DNA of 9,727 bases from Candidatus Omnitrophota bacterium (GTDB taxonomy: Bacteria > Ratteibacteria > UBA8468 > B48-G9 > JAFGKM01), in the NCBI GenBank assembly GCA_023818785.1, contig JAMWCO010000045.1, positions 1 to 9,727 of the forward strand, read 5' to 3'. The notes under the pieces were generated by a model. It made no database searches, was not told the DNA's origin, and saw only the letters and a program-made list of their open reading frames with translations. A program made the position numbers and the translations under genes. Positions within the stretch are counted from its first letter, which is position 1. Each line of letters opens with the position of its first letter. This document shows, one piece after another, positions 1-7,393 of this stretch.

Positions 1-305
1 ATACATTGACAGTTATAGTAAAAGGTTTAGATAACGCTATCTATTGGACATGGTTATATAGGGATAATTCCGGTGTACACTGGTGGCCCGGGTTATGGAC
101 TCAGATTTCTGGCAAGACAAGTAAATCCCCATCATTAGCTGTAGAACCAGAGACGAATACATTGTATCTTGCGGTAAAAGGTTATACAAATAACAATATA
201 TATTATCGAAGTTTTCATGGAGGTAGCTGGTCAGGGTGGTTTACTCTTCCAGGTGCAACCGGAGATACTCCTGTATTAAATACTTTTTACTTTTACGATC
301 CATAG
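1..305 (+). CDS. C-terminal part of a beta-propeller, lectin-like surface or secreted protein (5' partial)
   Basis: The frame is open from the left edge of the window, so the gene starts outside it; the TTG at 6 is simply an internal Leu codon. About 100 residues are visible. Two copies of a blade-like unit can be aligned about 52 residues apart, each with a V-K-G-x-x-(N)-N-x-I-Y core (VKG at residues 5-7 and 58-60 counted from the TTG), followed by a Trp-rich strand (WWPGLW; GGSWSGW) and a Ser/Thr/Pro-rich turn (SPSLAV; GDTPVL). This pattern is typical of PLL/tachylectin-like or sialidase-like propellers that bind sugars. I see no anchor after the last blade; the protein ends in FYFYDP. It is convergent with the glycan gene block, its stop lying 13 bp from the stop of the opposite gene. 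Its role as a glycan-binding or cell-surface protein is inferred from the fold type only. Confidence 0.72.
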   Translation, partial: TLTVIVKGLDNAIYWTWLYRDNSGVHWWPGLWTQISGKTSKSPSLAVEPETNTLYLAVKGYTNNNIYYRSFHGGSWSGWFTLPGATGDTPVLNTFYFYDP

Positions 306-318
306 ATTATCCATAGCT

Positions 319-360
319 CTAAAAGGGCGAACCTTTTAAGTTTGCCCTTTTAGAATTTTC
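319..360 (+). terminator. Intrinsic terminator of the plus-strand propeller gene, inside the 3' end of the convergent gene
   Basis: Arms at 319-332 and 340-353 form a 14-bp stem (one G-U pair) around a 7-nt loop, followed by AATTTTCTTTT on the plus strand. It starts 13 bp after the stop at 303-305. The same bases encode the last residues and the stop codon (319-321) of the minus-strand gene. On the minus strand no T-run follows the hairpin, so it should act mainly on the plus-strand transcript. Confidence 0.78.
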
Positions 361-1260
361 TTTTGACTTCATAATATAAGCCATCGTAAATCCCAATAGA
401 TCTCCTAAACCAAAAATGATCCTTAGAATAAATATTAATCCGATTAAAGTCCCTTCATGGATTTCATGATGGTATAAAGCATATAAAACTGTCTCTCTGA
501 TACCTAATCCCCCTGGAGCTCCCGGGGTGATAAACCCTAATAACCATGCCAGAGCAAAACCCCAACTGAAATGATACCACTTAAGAATTGTCTCTATCTT
601 CCATAAATTACTCAGGAGAAGTGAAATAAGGACTCCATAAAAAATAAATACTCCGATGAAGAGAAAAAAAGCCGTTATCAATCCACCCTTTCTTGTGTGT
701 CGCAGACAGGAGTAAATCCATACGCGAGTTTTACGTAATAAAATCCCAAAGAATGATGTAATCAAAATAATTAACAAAATAATAAATTGTGATTCATTAA
801 TATTTAATTTTCCGATCAACCGGACGGGGGGTTTTCCATCAAAGAATAATCCGATAGAACCGATAGAAATAGCCGCCAAGACAAGAATAAGAGTTTCAGT
901 ACCCATACTTAATAAAAGGACCTCCATAGAAATTCCTGCTTTTTTCCCAAGCGAAATCCTGCTAAGATATTGAAAAATATTACCGGGTAGATATTTCCCT
1001 ATTTGGGCCTGACCTACAATCTCGAACGAATCTTTCAAACTGAGAAAAATCTTCCATCCCCGAAGGATAATTTTCCAAATATAGGCATTAACGACTATAG
1101 TTAAGGTACAGAATAGAATAGTCCCAATAATGCTTATTATCCCCTGAATATTCCATGAAAAGCTTGGAAATTTATTTGAATATTGGCTTAACCTAAAAAA
1201 AAGAAAGAGGAGTGAGGTTACTGTTAAAAAATTACCTATATAATTAAGGCCTTTTTTCAT
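319..1260 (-). CDS. YbhN / LPG-synthase-TM family integral membrane protein (flippase-like)
   Basis: This 313-residue protein is almost entirely hydrophobic, with about seven to eight membrane segments (roughly 7-23, 41-62, 115-140, 158-175, 192-215, 231-248, 270-298). Two family hallmarks are present: GKYLPG at 88-93, followed by a conserved Arg (101), and the re-entrant-like TPGAPGGLGIRE at 245-256. These mark the lysylphosphatidylglycerol-synthase transmembrane domain (UPF0104/YbhN). It has no soluble LPG-synthase catalytic domain, and its length is normal for the stand-alone form. Stand-alone members are often found next to glycosyltransferases and are thought to take part in lipid or lipid-linked sugar transport; the exact substrate is unknown here. 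The start at 1260 is preceded by a purine-rich, Shine-Dalgarno-like GAGAAGAA (complement of 1261-1268) inside the upstream gene, which it overlaps by 17 bp, so translational coupling is likely. It is the last gene of the minus-strand block. Confidence 0.9.
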   Translation of the reverse strand: MKKGLNYIGNFLTVTSLLFLFFRLSQYSNKFPSFSWNIQGIISIIGTILFCTLTIVVNAYIWKIILRGWKIFLSLKDSFEIVGQAQIGKYLPGNIFQYLSRISLGKKAGISMEVLLLSMGTETLILVLAAISIGSIGLFFDGKPPVRLIGKLNINESQFIILLIILITSFFGILLRKTRVWIYSCLRHTRKGGLITAFFLFIGVFIFYGVLISLLLSNLWKIETILKWYHFSWGFALAWLLGFITPGAPGGLGIRETVLYALYHHEIHEGTLIGLIFILRIIFGLGDLLGFTMAYIMKSKENSKRANLKGSPF

Positions 1261-2107
1261 TTCTTCTCTTTTCTATCCGGTAGCCTTTAATTTGAAAAAA
1301 AACTGAAAGGATGATTAAAATTAATACAAATGGGACGAAATATATTTCTGATTTAAAAATACTGTTTTTAAATGACCATAGTCTGAGTTTGAAGAAAGGG
1401 TTTACTCGTCCAAGTCTTTTCTTTATATGGTAATTCCCCCTTCCCCTTGTGATTTGCCACTGGATAAAAGCTTTTAAACTATTTCTCTCCACATGATAAA
1501 CGACCTGATTTGGGAGATATCTGATTTTATAGCCTGCCTGAATTGCGTGACTGGCAAAAACGGTGTCTTCACCCCCGGGGACTGGAAAAGTTGTGTCAAA
1601 TGGACCAATAGAATAGAAGATCTTTTTTTTCATTGCCACATTACAGCTGCTAAAACTCCTGGTAAAACCTAACCTATCAACTTTCCAGACTTGATCGAAA
1701 CCAATAATCCCTCCTCCTGGAAATCCGAGGTAAGCAATAGTTTTTCCCAAAAAGGTTTTTACTTTTGTAATAGTATTTCCTGCAGTGATGTCATTCTCCT
1801 GGATGTTTTTATAAACAACTTCCAGAGTTTCTGGTGCCAATTCACAATCAGAATCTGTAAAAAAGAGGATATCATTTTTTGCCAGCTGAACACCGATGTT
1901 TCTGCATTTTGCAGGACCGGAGTGATATGGTTGATAAATAATATTAAATCGTGTATCTGGAATGGAATAATCAGGTTTAAGAGTGGAATAATCATCTATA
2001 ATTAAAACCTCATATTCATTAAATGTTTGAGTTAACAAAGAATTGTAAAGATTGTCAATAAATTCTTGAGGAGTGTTGTAAGAAGGAACTATAACAGAGA
2101 TTCCCAT
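1244..2107 (-). CDS. GT2 family glycosyltransferase with one C-terminal membrane segment
   Basis: A GT-A-fold enzyme of 287 residues. The nucleotide-binding strand ISVIVPSYN starts at residue 3, which supports the ATG at 2107. Further motifs are IIDDYS (36-41), the metal-binding DSD (85-87), GGED (178-181) with the likely catalytic acidic residue, and a QWQITRGRG stretch (216-224) resembling the (Q/R)xxRW region. A single hydrophobic segment at about 258-272 is followed by a strongly basic tail (KRRNEKRP), which suggests membrane attachment with the catalytic domain in the cytoplasm. It should transfer a sugar from a nucleotide-sugar donor to a lipid-linked glycan; donor and acceptor cannot be read from the sequence. 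It follows the methyltransferase gene after 47 bp and overlaps the flippase-like gene by 17 bp. No clear Shine-Dalgarno sequence precedes the start. Confidence 0.9.
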   Translation of the reverse strand: MGISVIVPSYNTPQEFIDNLYNSLLTQTFNEYEVLIIDDYSTLKPDYSIPDTRFNIIYQPYHSGPAKCRNIGVQLAKNDILFFTDSDCELAPETLEVVYKNIQENDITAGNTITKVKTFLGKTIAYLGFPGGGIIGFDQVWKVDRLGFTRSFSSCNVAMKKKIFYSIGPFDTTFPVPGGEDTVFASHAIQAGYKIRYLPNQVVYHVERNSLKAFIQWQITRGRGNYHIKKRLGRVNPFFKLRLWSFKNSIFKSEIYFVPFVLILIILSVFFQIKGYRIEKRRNEKRP

Positions 2108-2154
2108 TGTTGTTTAAGTTTTTCATACTATTTTACAATTGAATATAAATTAAT

Positions 2155-2895
2155 CTAAATTTTTTCACCCATGGCTACATAACCATCCCCTGCATCCAGA
2201 TCGAAAAAGAATCGTTGGATTATTATAAATGGAATGAGAGTCCATTCATTGAATAGAAATGATAATCTATACGCCAATTCAGCCCTTTCAATTCCACTTC
2301 GAATACTCCTCTCTTTCAAAGAGAGGGATTGATAATTTACATCATAAATATGGAACATATCAGCGATTCTTCGAGTGATGTTCCCAAGCGGATAACCGTA
2401 ATTTATAATGGATACGTTTTTATACCCTGTTTTTTTTAAAAGAAGATAAAGTCCATTTTTCTCATACCTCCTTAAATGACCGAAAGATTCGTCCTGAGGG
2501 CTATATTTACTCATATGGGCTGGCACAGAAATAAGAATCTTTCCCCCTTTTCTTAAAAATAAAGACCAAGATTGTAACGCTTCATAATCATTAGGGATAT
2601 GCTCTAAGACTTCAAATGCAAAGAGATACTCCACTGATTCAAATGGTAGAGTTTTTAGACTATCTATCACTTTGACCTTCTCTCCAAATGTTTTCAGATT
2701 GGCTTTAAGAATCTCTCTGGTTTTTTCTCCAATATCATAACAAAATCCTTTAAAACCTCTCTGCAAAAATAATTTTGTAATATCTCCTGCTCCTGCACCA
2801 ATTTCTATGAATGAGTCAGGTGTCCAATTCTTTGAAATATGTTCGATGCACTTTTTTCTCAATATATGTTTAGGTGTTCTAACCCATTGTCTCAT
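2155..2895 (-). CDS. Class I SAM-dependent methyltransferase
   Basis: The 246-residue protein has the Rossmann-type order of motifs: EIGAGAG at 31-37 (SAM-binding motif I), an acidic strand end near CYDIGE (52-57), FEVLEHIP at 94-101 (motif IV region), and LRKGGKILISVP at 114-125 (post-motif strand). GHLRRY at 139-144, following VPAHMSKYS, is common in methyltransferases from polysaccharide clusters. There is no signal peptide; a C-terminal hydrophobic patch (about 219-231) may touch the membrane. The context suggests methylation of a sugar residue or a glycan end, but the acceptor is not visible. The start at 2895 lies inside the preceding GT2 gene: the 17-bp overlap holds the ATG of this gene and the TAG of the other. 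No convincing Shine-Dalgarno sequence precedes it, so translation probably depends on coupling. Confidence 0.88.
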   Translation of the reverse strand: MRQWVRTPKHILRKKCIEHISKNWTPDSFIEIGAGAGDITKLFLQRGFKGFCYDIGEKTREILKANLKTFGEKVKVIDSLKTLPFESVEYLFAFEVLEHIPNDYEALQSWSLFLRKGGKILISVPAHMSKYSPQDESFGHLRRYEKNGLYLLLKKTGYKNVSIINYGYPLGNITRRIADMFHIYDVNYQSLSLKERSIRSGIERAELAYRLSFLFNEWTLIPFIIIQRFFFDLDAGDGYVAMGEKI

Positions 2896-3829
2896 TTAAT
2901 TTTTTTCTTAATTGGTATTGAATATCTTCAAGTAATTTTCTATTGACTGATAATAAATCAGCGATAAAAGCCACCATGATGGTCTGAAACCCCATTCCTA
3001 ATAAGATGGCCGCAAGAATGAGAGACTGGATATGTCCCGCTCCTCCCGTTGTAAGATAATAATATAAATATCGAATACCTATAAGAAATCCAAAACTAAA
3101 GAGAATGAGGCCAATGATAAAGAAAAAACGAAAAGGTTTATAAACTACAAAGATTCTAACGATGGTGGAAAGAGATTTTATAATATAGGAAAAAATCGAT
3201 TTAATCAACCTCGATGGCCTAAGATCTTCATTTACAGTAATCGGAATGGAAAGAACGGCCATATTTTTTTGACCTGCTTGAATGATGGTTTCAAGGGTAT
3301 AGGTAAAATCATTGAAGACGTTTAATCTCATCGCCGCTTCTTTGCTTAGGGCTCTAAACCCACTCGGAGCATCAGAAATTTCTGTTCGACTGATCCAACG
3401 AACCACATAACTTCCTAAACGATGGAGGCGTTTCTTTAAGAACGAAAAGTGTTCAATATTTTCAATGGATCGTGATCCTATCACCATATCCGCATTTCCC
3501 TCTAAAATCGGAGAGATCAATTTAGGGATATCTTTGGCATTATATTGGTTGTCAGCGTCCGTATTTACAATAACATCTGCCCCTAATTTCAAACAGGTCT
3601 CTAATCCTGCCATGAAGGCCCTTGCCAGACCCTGATGTTTGGTAAATCGAACAATATGATCCACCCCGAGATTTCTCGCCACTTCTATGGTATTATCAGT
3701 GCTTCCATCGTCAATGACCAGCCATTCCACGGTATCAAACCTATCCAACTTTCGGGGAAGCTCCTTTAGAGTATGAGGCAAGACACTTGCTTCGTTGTAA
3801 CATGGTATTTGAATGATTAGTTTTTTCAT
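2879..3829 (-). CDS. DPM1/GtrB-like GT2 enzyme, probable polyprenyl-phosphate sugar synthase
   Basis: The N-terminal 225 residues form a GT-A domain of the dolichyl-phosphate-mannose-synthase type: IQIPCYNE (6-13), IDDGSTDNT (39-47), the metal-binding DADNQY (91-96), GSR (118-120) and DAPSGFRAL (153-161). Two membrane segments follow (about 232-258 and 266-292), separated by a short loop with the subfamily-typical GHIQSLI, and the protein ends in a basic helix. This architecture belongs to enzymes that move a sugar from a nucleotide donor to a polyprenyl phosphate on the cytoplasmic face. The sugar cannot be predicted. The gene overlaps the upstream GT-C gene by ATGA (3826-3829), a strong sign of coupled translation. 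GT-C enzymes use exactly this kind of lipid-linked donor, so the two gene products probably work as a pair. The length of 316 residues is normal for the two-membrane-segment form. Confidence 0.92.
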   Translation of the reverse strand: MKKLIIQIPCYNEASVLPHTLKELPRKLDRFDTVEWLVIDDGSTDNTIEVARNLGVDHIVRFTKHQGLARAFMAGLETCLKLGADVIVNTDADNQYNAKDIPKLISPILEGNADMVIGSRSIENIEHFSFLKKRLHRLGSYVVRWISRTEISDAPSGFRALSKEAAMRLNVFNDFTYTLETIIQAGQKNMAVLSIPITVNEDLRPSRLIKSIFSYIIKSLSTIVRIFVVYKPFRFFFIIGLILFSFGFLIGIRYLYYYLTTGGAGHIQSLILAAILLGMGFQTIMVAFIADLLSVNRKLLEDIQYQLRKKLNETMG

Positions 3830-6800
3830 TTTAATAGTTTTATCCCTTTTATCATTACTCCGAGAGTTCGACGATCCATTGAATTTTTAAAGACTTTCTC
3901 TGGAATATGAGTATCACTCAATAATTCAATAACTATTTTATTTTTTATTGGAATTTCTGAGAGATTAAAAGTTTCGTTCCATCCTCCATCGGGTATTTTC
4001 CCTTCATAAACAGAAAATCCATTAATTAATAATTTAAAATTCTTCTCCCCCACACCTCCTGTGGACCCTATGTTCACATTTATAGAATTCGGAATCTTTC
4101 CTTTATCAATAAATAATTCAAGTCTACCGTGCCCATCTGTCCATCTAAAAGAATTACTACCATCGGATTCTGGACCATAAAATCCGGATTCATTGATCCC
4201 AAATATTCTTGAATTCCCAATTTCTTTATTAATTAAATCTGGTAATTTATCAAGCAATTTTATGCTTCTAATCATTACCCCAAGCTTTCGATTATCTTTA
4301 GAATGTTTAAATATTTCACAAGGGATATGGACATCGCTTAATATGTCTAATTTAATCTTTTGATCGAATCGGACTCCCGAGAGGCTGAATATTTTACTAA
4401 AAGGCATATCTCCTAATATTCCATCGAATAATTTTTGATTGTTTATGAATATTTTCAATTTTTTTGAAACCTCCATAGAGGGATCTATCTCTATATATAT
4501 AAATTTTGGTATTTCTCTCTCGTTTAAGAACAATTCTATATTTCCAGCCCCATTAGTCCATCGAAATGATTTGCCATCGAAATATTCTTCTTCATAAAAC
4601 CCAGACTCATTTGAAACTAAAAACCGTTTTCCACCAATTTCAACGTTTATTAAATTGGGTATTTTATCCAAAAATTTAACGGAAGTTATCATAACACCCA
4701 ATTTTCTCTCATCATTGTTAATTCCTAATTCTTTAGGAATGTGGATATCGCTGATGATATCCAAAAAAAGCTTCCCGCCTTCAACCATGGGAACATCCGA
4801 AAGAGTTAAATATTTTGATAATTTATTATTATCTGAAATTTCATTGTTAAATATTTCACGGCTATTTGCTATTACTTTTAACTTTTTCTCCACCCCTTCT
4901 TTAGCTTTCCCCTCTAAATAAATTAATTTAGGAAATCTATCTTTATTCTTGAGTAGTCTAATTTCGAGTCTCCCCTTTCCATTTGTCCATCGAAAAGGTT
5001 TCCCTTCATTATCAAATTCTTGTCCATAGAATCCTTCTTCATTAGTTCCAAGAACTTTTTCACATCCAAGATCCCTATTTAATAATTGTTGTGCTATAGT
5101 ATACAATAACTCATTATCATTCGATAGATTTTGAAAAAAAATTTGGTCCAATTTCATAATTTTATAAATTTTTATTTCTCTCTCTTCTGATATTATTTTT
5201 TTAGGCAATGGATTTACAGTATCTTCAATATATTTTCTTTTTAGAATAATTTTGTCAATATGTTTCAGGTCGAGTCCAGGAATATTAATGTGTTCATCTA
5301 AAAGTAAAAAAACTTCTTTTCCCGTTTTTAATTTTTTGGCCGTATATCTATACAATGCGAAAGCACCCTCTCTGATACTAAAATCAAGAGGAACTACTTT
5401 TCTATCAAAAGATAAATAAAGCGGGGTAATCCATGAATGTAACCCATTGGCAAGGATTAATTCATCTTTTGGTAATTTTTCAGAAAATTCTTTAAACTGT
5501 AGATAACTATCTTTATTTTCTTGAAAAAACAATATTAATCCATTTGCTTTATAAATAAAAATTGTAAATAAAATAAAAATTGCTAAAAAGACAGATTTTT
5601 TAAGAAAAAAAATTTGTTTAAAAAATCTATTCGTTATTATAGAAAAAAATATTCCTGAGAAAAAAATAAATCCCGGTATAATTATAGGGATAAATCTTCT
5701 AACCGCCCAAAAATGGAAAGGAGAAATTTGAGGATTCCAACAATATAATAAAGAAAATCCCACCCAAAAGAACATTAAAATAATAAAGGTACTCTCCTCG
5801 GTTTTTTTTGTGAAAATATTCCAGATGGATAAATACAATCCCATTATTCCCAAAATGATTACCATAGGAGATATATATTTAGAAAGATTTAAAAGTGAAT
5901 TTTCTCTATAATCCCGAGTCCCGTGTAAAAAATGTTCCGGGTTATTAAATAGCGAATAAGGTTCTAAAGAGGGTCTGATATAGTATCCATAAATTAGTAA
6001 AAATAACAAAATGATCCCTATAAAAATTAAAAATAATGTATGACCAAATAATATTTGATAAATTTTATTAAAGAAACTCCGATTAGAGAGAAGAAATAAT
6101 AAAAAACATAATAGGGTGAAGAATAGAATATATTTTAATTGTGGAATAAGTGCTAAAAAATAAGGATTGGAGAAAAAGATATAATAGCCAAGAGCAAATG
6201 AATTGGTCGAGATCATTCCAATAAATAAAAATTTCCAAATATTATTTCCTTCTTTGGAGTTATTTCCTAATTTTTTAAAAAAGATAAAAGAAACAATAGC
6301 TAAAGGAATCAAAAGAAAATTATCAATTCTTACCATCGTTGAAAAACCTAAAAAAATCCCAGCACATAAAGCTAATCTTTTACTCTGGTTTCTCTGAGCT
6401 ATTAAGAAGATTAACAAACCTGTGAAGATAAATAATTGCGTAAGAATCTCAGTTAAAGTAGTTCTTGATATCCAAAGTTGACCAGGATTTAAAGCTAAAA
6501 AAAGAGTGGACAATACGGCATACTCTCTTCGCATAAATAAGCAACAAAAATTATAAAAGATAAATAATGATAGAATGGAGAAAATACCATTCAATTTTGT
6601 TAATCCGGGATACCCAAAAGTAGAAAATGCTTGCCCAAGCCACAGAGGGAAAAGATGCGCGAATTGAACCGCCATATTTTTCTCTGTTTTAAAAAGACCC
6701 GGCGGTTCCTTAAATCCTCTAAAAAATATATTTTTAAGATTTTCTGACCAAGGGTAGGGAACATTTATCCTCCCGCTTCTTGAAATAAATATGCCGTGAT

Positions 6801-7209
6801 TGGTGTAGAGAGCTTCATCACGGGTCAAATAGATATTTTCGGATGGGAAGACAAGATATAAATAAGCAGCAAAAATTAAACCAATTATTAGAATCAAGTC
6901 CCATTTACAGATTTTAAATTTTAATCTCCGAAACCAATCCTTACTCTTAAAGATTTTTATTAAACAAATAAAAGTAATAAACCAGCCTAATGCTCCAAAA
7001 AATTTTGCCTGAAAAATACCAGTTACTGCCGAAATAAGCATCGGGATGGACCAAATGATAATACCAATTGCTGTAACTAAAGAAATAAATGAAATAGACC
7101 TTATTAACTGATTTGAATTAATGATGGCTTGAAGGTAATAATTTAAAATAAAATAACCACTTAAAGGTAAAGCTGGCCAGATACCAAAAGTGAGGAATTT
7201 CATTAACAT
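3826..7209 (-). CDS. Large polytopic GT-C glycosyltransferase (GT39/ArnT-like) with three C-terminal repeat domains
   Basis: 1127 residues, about twice a usual ArnT/PMT-type enzyme. Residues 1-560 hold roughly 13 or more hydrophobic segments. The first large loop carries LTRDEALYTNHG (128-139), matching the Asp-Glu catalytic motif of GT-C enzymes, and NPGQLWISRTTLTE (241-254) fits the later conserved P...R...E segment. Residues about 560-712 form a soluble part after the last membrane segment. Residues 715-1127 are three tandem repeats of about 140 residues, each with GFYxxE, FRWTxGxG, SDxHIP and LGVMI, predicted to be periplasmic beta-sandwich modules. The likely job is transfer of a sugar from a polyprenyl-phosphate donor to a glycan, lipid or protein on the outer face. 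Two in-frame ATGs (7209 and 7203) could start it; neither has a good Shine-Dalgarno sequence. It overlaps the polyprenyl-phosphate sugar synthase gene by 4 bp. Confidence 0.87.
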   Translation of the reverse strand: MLMKFLTFGIWPALPLSGYFILNYYLQAIINSNQLIRSISFISLVTAIGIIIWSIPMLISAVTGIFQAKFFGALGWFITFICLIKIFKSKDWFRRLKFKICKWDLILIIGLIFAAYLYLVFPSENIYLTRDEALYTNHGIFISRSGRINVPYPWSENLKNIFFRGFKEPPGLFKTEKNMAVQFAHLFPLWLGQAFSTFGYPGLTKLNGIFSILSLFIFYNFCCLFMRREYAVLSTLFLALNPGQLWISRTTLTEILTQLFIFTGLLIFLIAQRNQSKRLALCAGIFLGFSTMVRIDNFLLIPLAIVSFIFFKKLGNNSKEGNNIWKFLFIGMISTNSFALGYYIFFSNPYFLALIPQLKYILFFTLLCFLLFLLSNRSFFNKIYQILFGHTLFLIFIGIILLFLLIYGYYIRPSLEPYSLFNNPEHFLHGTRDYRENSLLNLSKYISPMVIILGIMGLYLSIWNIFTKKTEESTFIILMFFWVGFSLLYCWNPQISPFHFWAVRRFIPIIIPGFIFFSGIFFSIITNRFFKQIFFLKKSVFLAIFILFTIFIYKANGLILFFQENKDSYLQFKEFSEKLPKDELILANGLHSWITPLYLSFDRKVVPLDFSIREGAFALYRYTAKKLKTGKEVFLLLDEHINIPGLDLKHIDKIILKRKYIEDTVNPLPKKIISEEREIKIYKIMKLDQIFFQNLSNDNELLYTIAQQLLNRDLGCEKVLGTNEEGFYGQEFDNEGKPFRWTNGKGRLEIRLLKNKDRFPKLIYLEGKAKEGVEKKLKVIANSREIFNNEISDNNKLSKYLTLSDVPMVEGGKLFLDIISDIHIPKELGINNDERKLGVMITSVKFLDKIPNLINVEIGGKRFLVSNESGFYEEEYFDGKSFRWTNGAGNIELFLNEREIPKFIYIEIDPSMEVSKKLKIFINNQKLFDGILGDMPFSKIFSLSGVRFDQKIKLDILSDVHIPCEIFKHSKDNRKLGVMIRSIKLLDKLPDLINKEIGNSRIFGINESGFYGPESDGSNSFRWTDGHGRLELFIDKGKIPNSINVNIGSTGGVGEKNFKLLINGFSVYEGKIPDGGWNETFNLSEIPIKNKIVIELLSDTHIPEKVFKNSMDRRTLGVMIKGIKLLK
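3829..4215 (-). repeat. Repeat 3 of the GT-C protein tail (residues about 999-1127)
   Basis: Key positions: GFYGPE at 1009-1014, FRWTDGHGRLEL at 1021-1032, SDTHIP at 1098-1103, LGVMI at 1116-1120. It ends at IKLLK, just where the linker of the other copies would begin, so the protein stops cleanly at the module boundary. Confidence 0.85.
4216..4635 (-). repeat. Repeat 2 of the GT-C protein tail (residues about 859-998)
   Basis: Key positions: GFYEEE at 869-874 (the G-x-E turn of the other copies is altered), FRWTNGAGNIEL at 882-893, SDVHIP at 958-963, LGVMI at 976-980, linker LLDKLPDLINKEIG at 985-998. It carries the same linker type as repeat 1, so the duplicated unit is module plus linker. 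Confidence 0.85.
4636..5067 (-). repeat. Repeat 1 of the GT-C protein tail (residues about 715-858)
   Basis: Coding repeat of about 144 residues. Key positions: GFYGQE at 726-731, FRWTNGKGRLEI at 739-750, SDIHIP at 820-825, LGVMI at 837-841, then a linker FLDKIPNLINVEIG (846-859). The alternation of short strands and the FRWT...LEL and LGV-I cores resembles the C-terminal beta-sandwich modules seen in some bacterial glycosyltransferases. Confidence 0.85.
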
Positions 7210-7241
7210 AAATGGGATACTTTAAATCTTTTGATTGGTTG

Positions 7242-7257
7242 AAATATAATTATATTT
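7242..7257. promoter_or_regulatory. 16-bp AT palindrome with TATAAT, possible -10 box for the GT-C operon
   Basis: AAATATAATTATATTT is a perfect palindrome 33-48 bp upstream of the start at 7209. On the minus strand it contains TATAAT at 7254-7249, a consensus -10 box, but no good -35 box lies at 16-18 bp (only TATTGT at 16 bp). In such AT-rich DNA this may be chance. Confidence 0.22.
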
Positions 7258-7267
7258 TGATTTTCGC

Positions 7268-7393
7268 TTAACAATACCGAATCAGGGTATTGAGAATTTC
7301 TTTCTTAAGGGTTTTTATATCCTCTTTCCCATGAAATGCAAAGAAGGTGGCAAATCCTCTATAATATAAATAGTGGCTAAAAGGGCTCCGGAG
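7268..7393 (-). pseudogene. Possible C-terminal remnant of a lost gene (41 codons, no start)
   Basis: Between the TAG at 7394-7396 and the TAA at 7268-7270 one minus-strand frame is open for 41 codons. It reads like real protein: an aromatic segment (SPFSHYLYYRGFATFFAFHG) followed by a charged amphipathic helix (KEDIKTLKKEILNTLIRYC). SP-x-x-x-YY followed by a hydrophobic stretch recalls the tail of many GT2 glycosyltransferases, but that is only a resemblance. There is no ATG, GTG or TTG in the open stretch, so it cannot be an ordinary gene as it stands. It fills more than half of the 226-bp gap between the two large glycosyltransferase genes. A chance open frame of this length is possible. 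Confidence 0.27.
7272..7292. repeat. Hairpin in the intergenic gap (CAATACC / GGTATTG)
   Basis: Perfect 7-bp arms at 7272-7278 and 7286-7292 around a 7-nt loop. On the minus strand it is followed by TTAAGCGAAAATC, without a T-run, so it does not look like a terminator of the upstream GT4-GT9 transcript. It overlaps the last codons of the possible gene remnant at 7268-7393. Confidence 0.4.

Noticed and set aside
319..353. The 14-bp hairpin as a bidirectional terminator
   Set aside because: On the minus strand the bases after the stem (AGCTATGGATAATC) contain no T-run, so only plus-strand termination is supported.
1759..1995. Minus-strand open frame of 78 codons inside the GT2 gene at 1244-2107
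   Set aside because: It lies in another frame of a gene with clear GT2 motifs and shows no motif of its own.
1691..2005. Plus-strand open frame antisense to the GT2 gene at 1244-2107
   Set aside because: The opposite strand carries the conserved IIDDYS and DSD motifs; the antisense reading shows no recognisable domain.
4655..4921. Plus-strand open frame of 88 codons antisense to the repeat region
   Set aside because: It is the antisense of a repeated coding module and has no domain of its own.
3829..5067. The three repeats as a recent DNA duplication able to recombine
   Set aside because: At nucleotide level the copies have clearly diverged, with only short shared stretches, so this is an old protein-domain duplication.
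7272..7292. The hairpin as a terminator for the GT4-GT9 transcript
   Set aside because: The sequence after it on the minus strand has no run of T, and the stem is only 7 bp.
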